This document shows positions 60,576 to 64,000 of a stretch of DNA of 64,000 bases, piece by piece (within the stretch, counting starts at the first letter, position 1; every line of letters begins with the position of its first letter). Both the position numbers and the translations under genes were made by a program. This DNA is from Devosia sp. (GTDB taxonomy: Bacteria > Pseudomonadota > Alphaproteobacteria > Rhizobiales > Devosiaceae). The stretch is from NCBI RefSeq assembly GCF_014860165.1, contig NZ_JACZKG010000043.1:124001-188000 (forward strand), written 5' to 3'. The notes below the pieces were generated by a model that did no database searches, had not been told where the DNA came from, and worked only from the letters and a program-made list of their open reading frames with translations.

Positions 60576-61349
60576 CTAATAGGCTTCCTCGTCCGGCATT
60601 TCGAGATTGGCCTTGCGGTGGGCTTCCTTGACCATTTCGCGCACCTTGCCGGCGGCTTCCTCGAGGCGCGCGGCGTCGGACGAGCGCAGCACCAGCTCGG
60701 TCATCACCCGGTCGTGGCCCATTTGCGGATAGGAGCCCATCTTCACATCGGGATATAGCTCCTGCAGGGCGCCGAGCGGGCCGCCAATGGTCCCCTCGCC
60801 CACCGCCGCCTTGATGGCCACCGACAGCACCTTCTTTCCGCCCTTGAGCGTGGGCAGGATAGCTTCGAGCATGGAGCGCATGATGACGGGCACGCCGGCC
60901 ATCACATGCACATTGCCGATGCGGAAGCCGGGGGCGGCGCTGACCGAATTAACGATGAGCGAGGCGCCCTCGGGGATGCGCGCCATGCGCAGGCGCGCCT
61001 CGTTGACCTCGGTGCCGGTCTGCTTCCAGCGCGTTTCCAGCATGGCCCGGGCTTCCGGATTGATCGGCAGGGCCACGCCGAACGCCTTGGCGATGGCATC
61101 GGCGGTGATGTCATCATGGGTCGGGCCGATGCCGCCGGTGGTGAAGACATAGGTGTAGCGGGCGCGCAGGGCGTTGACGGCTTCGACGATATCGTCGGTT
61201 ACGTCGCTGACCACGCGCACTTCCCTGAGCTCGATGCCCAGATCGGTGCAGAAATCGGCGGTGGCGCCGATATTGACGTCCTTGGTGCGGCCCGAGAGGA
61301 TTTCGTCGCCGATCACCAGAAGACCGGCAGTGACAGTATCTGCAGACAT
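60576..61349 (-). CDS. CinA-like molybdopterin-binding-fold protein
   Basis: 257 residues: AGLLVIGDEILSGRTKDVNIGATADFC (about 8-34) and YVFTTGGIGPTHDDITADAIAKAFG (about 68-92) are the MoaB/MogA-like fold of CinA. It is the N-terminal domain only; the C-terminal nicotinamide-nucleotide amidohydrolase part of full CinA is missing. Role uncertain (ADP-ribose or molybdopterin-related in family members). Confidence 0.88.
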   Translation of the reverse strand: MSADTVTAGLLVIGDEILSGRTKDVNIGATADFCTDLGIELREVRVVSDVTDDIVEAVNALRARYTYVFTTGGIGPTHDDITADAIAKAFGVALPINPEARAMLETRWKQTGTEVNEARLRMARIPEGASLIVNSVSAAPGFRIGNVHVMAGVPVIMRSMLEAILPTLKGGKKVLSVAIKAAVGEGTIGGPLGALQELYPDVKMGSYPQMGHDRVMTELVLRSSDAARLEEAAGKVREMVKEAHRKANLEMPDEEAY

Positions 61350-61474
61350 GAATGGATTCCGTGGCTTGCGTCCGTCAGCAATGAACCCGGGCGATATCGC
61401 CGTCAAGCAAGGGCACTGCCCTTCCAATATGCGGGCCGAGCGACTAATTTGAGGGAACTTCCCCGGAGTCCCTT

Positions 61475-62308
61475 ATGATCACCTTCGTCGACGCCCCCGC
61501 CAAAGCCCGCCGCACCCCCGGCGTCATTCCGCTGCATGGCAGCGAGGGCTTCGAGGGCATGCGCAAGGCCGGGGCGCTGACGGCGCAGGCGCTCGATATT
61601 CTGACCGAGTTCGTCGAGCCGGGCGTGCCCACCGCCAAGATCGACCAGATCGCCTATGAATTCGCCCGCGACAACGGCGCCGTGCCGGCGACGATTTTCT
61701 ACAAGGGCTATCGCCACTCGCTCTGCACCTCGATCAACCACGTGGTCTGCCACGGCATTCCCGACGAACGGCCTTTGCGCGAGGGCGATATCGTCAATAT
61801 CGACCTGACGCTGGTGGTGGATGGCTGGCATGGCGATTCGAGCCGCATGTACCCGGTGGGCGAAATTTCGCGCAAGGCCGAGCGGCTGATCGAGATCACC
61901 TATGCCGGCCTCGACGCCGGCATTGCGGCGGCCAAGCCGGGCAACACCACCGGCGATATCGGCGCCGCCATCCAGGCGGTGGCCGAAGCCGAGCGCATGA
62001 GCGTGGTGCGCGATTTCGTCGGCCACGGGCTGGGCAAGCTCTTCCACGACGAACCCAACATCATGCATTTCGGCACCCCGGGCACGGGCGTACCGCTCAA
62101 GCCGGGCATGATCTTCACCATCGAGCCGATGATCAATCTGGGCCGGCCGCATGTGAAAATCCTCTCCGACGGCTGGACGGCCGTGACCCGCGACCGCACG
62201 CTCTCGGCGCAATGCGAGCACTCGATCGGCATCACCGAAACCGGCTGCGAGATCTTCACCCTGTCGCCGGCGGGCCTGTTCAACCCCATGGCCGCGCGGG
62301 CGGCATGA
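61475..62308 (+). CDS. map: Type I methionine aminopeptidase
   Basis: Removes N-terminal Met from new proteins. 277 residues: active-site His in CHGIPDERPLREGDIVNIDLTLVVDGWHGD (about 90-120; Asp metal ligands), GHGLGKLFHDEPNIMHFG (about 187-204), GMIFTIEPMINLG (about 212) and the last Glu in CEHSIGITETG (about 250). The full set of five metal ligands is visible. Its stop overlaps the radC start by 4 bp. Confidence 0.95.
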   Translation: MITFVDAPAKARRTPGVIPLHGSEGFEGMRKAGALTAQALDILTEFVEPGVPTAKIDQIAYEFARDNGAVPATIFYKGYRHSLCTSINHVVCHGIPDERPLREGDIVNIDLTLVVDGWHGDSSRMYPVGEISRKAERLIEITYAGLDAGIAAAKPGNTTGDIGAAIQAVAEAERMSVVRDFVGHGLGKLFHDEPNIMHFGTPGTGVPLKPGMIFTIEPMINLGRPHVKILSDGWTAVTRDRTLSAQCEHSIGITETGCEIFTLSPAGLFNPMAARAA

Positions 62309-62937
62309 TGAGCGAGCGGCCCGACGAACTCGCCGAGGCCCCCTTCCCGGCTCCCGAGGCCGATATTGACGACCATGCCGGCCACCGCCAGCGCGTACGC
62401 GAGCGCTTTCTCAAGGTCGGCGGCGACGCGCTGGAGGATTACGAACTGCTCGAACTGGCTTTGCAGCTGGTCATTCCGCGCAAGGATACCAAGGGCCTCG
62501 CCAAGACGCTGCTGCGCGAGTTCGGCTCGTTTTCAGGCGTGTTCAACGCCAGCGAGGCGCGCCTCGCCAAGATCAAGGGACTGGGCGACACCAGCATTGC
62601 GCATATCAAGGTGATCCAGGCCGTGGCGGCCCGTTTCGGACGCGATCGGATCGACGCCGAGCAGCCGATATTGTCATCCTGGTCGCAACTGATCGACTAT
62701 TGCCGCAGCCAGATGGCATTCCAGTCGATCGAGCAATTCCGCATCCTGTTCCTCGACAAGAAGAACCGGCTCATCGCCGACGAGGTGCAGCAGACCGGCA
62801 CGGTGGACCACACGCCGGTCTATCCGCGCGAAGTGATCAAGCGCTCGCTGGAACTGTCAGCTACGGCCTTGATTTTGGTGCACAACCATCCCAAAACGCC
62901 TATTTCTATCACGCAGGATCACGCTGTATCACACTGA
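62305..62937 (+). pseudogene. radC: DNA repair protein RadC, 3' end replaced by an insertion
   Basis: The first 195 residues are normal RadC: UPF0758-type N-terminus (GHRQRVRERFLKVGGDALEDYELLELAL, HhH KIKGLGDTSIAHIKVIQAVAARF) and the JAMM domain start up to LILVHNHP (residues 189-196). A normal chain continues SGDPTPSxxD; here it becomes KTPISITQDHAVSH and stops, so the JAMM Ser-x-x-Asp and last strands are gone. The cut coincides with the start of an integrase-bearing element. It is probably inactive as a JAMM-domain protein; the native RadC function itself is uncertain. Confidence 0.85.
62908..62932 (+). repeat. Three phased ATCAC repeats
   Basis: ATCAC occurs at 62908, 62918 and 62928, exactly 10 bp apart, within ATCACGCAGG, ATCACGCTGT and ATCACACTGA. 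The one-helical-turn phasing suggests binding sites for a protein on one face of the DNA, such as an integrase arm site or excisionase. Confidence 0.6.
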
Positions 62938-63010
62938 TTCGGCTGTATTTTTTGACTTGTCGTAGTCCCGGATGGTGTGGCAGATTCTGGGTGTCTTTCG
63001 GGGGATCAAA

Positions 63011-63030
63011 ACCCCAACAGACCCCAACTG
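63011..63030 (+). repeat. Tandem ACCCCAAC decamers
   Basis: ACCCCAACAG (63011-63020) is followed by ACCCCAACTG (63021-63030), a one-mismatch 10-bp tandem. GGTTTGAACCCC lies about 25 bp later. It could be an arm-type integrase binding site upstream of the integrase gene. Confidence 0.5.
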
Positions 63031-63110
63031 CCGACCCTGTTTTCTTGGTGGGTTTGAACCCCACTTCTCATCCGTCGGCAAAGCCCACTCTCAACTCAGG
63101 GGAGAACACC

Positions 63111-64000
63111 ATGCCGATAATCTCCGATGGAGAGATACGCGCCGCGATCAAGCGAATCGAGCAAAGCGGCAAACAGGAAACGCTGGTTGATGGCGACGGG
63201 CACGGCACCGGCCGGCTCATCCTGGTCCTGAAACCTATGCCCACGCGCGTGACCGCCGATTGGATGGCGCAACAGTGGCGTGATGGGAAGCGCGTCAAAA
63301 AGAAGATCGGTTCCTACCCATCAATGTCTCTGGCCGCCGCGCGCGAGATATTCGTGCGCGACTTCGCCAAGGTCATCCAGAAGGGCCGAAGCATCAAGAT
63401 CGCGACCGACGCCCGCGCCGGAACTGTCGAGGACCTATTCGGGGGCTATGTGGCTGCCCTAAAGACCGCGGGCAAACCTTCCTGGAAGGAGACAGAAAAG
63501 GGTCTGAACAAGATCGCCAACACCCTCGGCCGCCATCGCCTTGCCCGTGAAATCGACCCAGAAGAGATTGTTGAGTTGATCCGTCCGATCTATGAGCGCG
63601 GTGCCCGCTCCATGGCAGACCACGTTAGAAGTTATGTCCACGCCGCCTATAGCTGGGGCATGAAATCGGAACACGACTATCGGAACTCATCGCCGCGCCG
63701 GTTCCGCATACCGTTCAATCCAGCATCGGCCATCCCGACCGAGCCGAAGGTGCGGGGCACGCGATGGCTGGACGAGACCGAATTCTCCCGTCTCTATTGG
63801 TGGCTCGGCTGCCCCGACGTTCCGGTACACCCCTCCTACCCTCGTGCGATCCAGCTCATCATGCTGACCGGCCAGCGTGTTGACGAGATCGCGCGTCTCC
63901 ATGTCGATCAATGGGATGCGGCAGAAAAGATAATCGATTGGTCGAGAACCAAGAACGATCAGCCGCACGCTGTGCCGGTGCCATCATTGGCAGCCGAACT
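63111..64000 (+). CDS. Tyrosine integrase (P4-type), 3' truncated by the window
   Basis: Open to the end of the window (296 complete codons). The first 90 residues hold a DUF4102-like arm-binding domain (LVLKPMPTRVTADWMAQQWRDG, KKKIGSYPSMSLAAAREI), then a core-binding domain (TVEDLFGGYVAALKTAGKPSW) and the catalytic domain start. The first catalytic Arg is in MLTGQRVDEIARLH (about 255), and a Lys in SRTKNDQPHAVPVP (about 280). The His-x-x-Arg and Tyr residues must lie beyond the edge. AGGGGAG precedes ATG 63111. It probably drives insertion of the element into radC. Confidence 0.9.
   Translation, partial: MPIISDGEIRAAIKRIEQSGKQETLVDGDGHGTGRLILVLKPMPTRVTADWMAQQWRDGKRVKKKIGSYPSMSLAAAREIFVRDFAKVIQKGRSIKIATDARAGTVEDLFGGYVAALKTAGKPSWKETEKGLNKIANTLGRHRLAREIDPEEIVELIRPIYERGARSMADHVRSYVHAAYSWGMKSEHDYRNSSPRRFRIPFNPASAIPTEPKVRGTRWLDETEFSRLYWWLGCPDVPVHPSYPRAIQLIMLTGQRVDEIARLHVDQWDAAEKIIDWSRTKNDQPHAVPVPSLAAE

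Larger units (their letters stand above)
62893..64000 (+). mobile_element. Left end of an integrative element inserted in radC (continues beyond the window)
   Basis: The host-like RadC sequence stops at about 62892 within the HNHP motif. After it come 170 bp with phased short repeats (62908-62932 and 63011-63030) and a tyrosine integrase gene. This is the usual left-end arrangement for a genomic island or integrative element. The exact attL core and the right end cannot be seen. Confidence 0.7.

Overview
The window is high-GC (visibly above 60 percent), densely packed and free of introns, with alphaproteobacterial gene families throughout: a DUF3126 protein, a DUF2336 protein, a BTLCP/LapG-type transglutaminase-like peptidase, a fused CysN-CysC, a PAS_5 protein and a two-Cys IscU-like scaffold. 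The mix best fits Hyphomicrobiales, possibly Devosia or a close relative; that placement is inferred from gene content, not from a database search. Apart from the right-hand edge it reads as an ordinary chromosome.

Left part (1 to about 28.5 kb) is a cell-surface region. It opens with a 5'-truncated giant repeat protein (two DNRLRE-like modules, eleven cadherin-like tandem-95 repeats, a propeller-like C-terminus), then a type I secretion ABC exporter and HlyD adaptor. In the same run lie two related nucleotidyltransferase-fold proteins, the second fused to an NDK-like domain. These face a ParB/sulfiredoxin-like protein, a Wzx-type flippase and an ExoY-type priming glycosyltransferase. CysNC and CysD (PAPS synthesis) follow, and further on a three-gene operon for UDP-glucose dehydrogenase, a UDP-glucuronate 4-epimerase-like enzyme and a phosphohexomutase. 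Between them are envelope and hypothetical genes: DUF2336, lytic transglycosylase, nitroreductase, a double-LCCL protein and secreted proteins.

Middle part (28.5 to 46 kb) is mostly housekeeping: ArfB, ThrS with a coupled small ORF, YidD with an IscU-like protein, FolE, an AraC/GyrI regulator, HisI, a rhomboid protease, PAS and PilZ proteins, the LapG-like peptidase, CBS, DUF3126 and CysE. A hydrolase, a zinc-finger protein, an FAD monooxygenase, a TetA-like MFS pump and a GNAT follow. Several long palindromic intergenic repeats occur here.

Right part (46 to 62.9 kb) has a gluconate cluster (Gnd, a gluconate 5-dehydrogenase-like SDR, gluconokinase) and a minus-strand run of Ogt, CHAD, CYTH, MerR-TipAS and a PUA/ASCH-like winged-helix protein. 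Then come a DHFR-like reductase, CsbD, RluA, a second PUA/ASCH-like paralogue, RidA, tRNA-Leu(UAA), an L,D-transpeptidase-like protein lacking its usual His, an alcohol dehydrogenase, a methyltransferase in a sparse region, Gpt, a CinA-like protein, Map and RadC. RadC is cut short inside its HNHP metal-binding motif, and a P4-type tyrosine integrase starts about 170 bp later and runs off the window, marking the left end of an integrated element.
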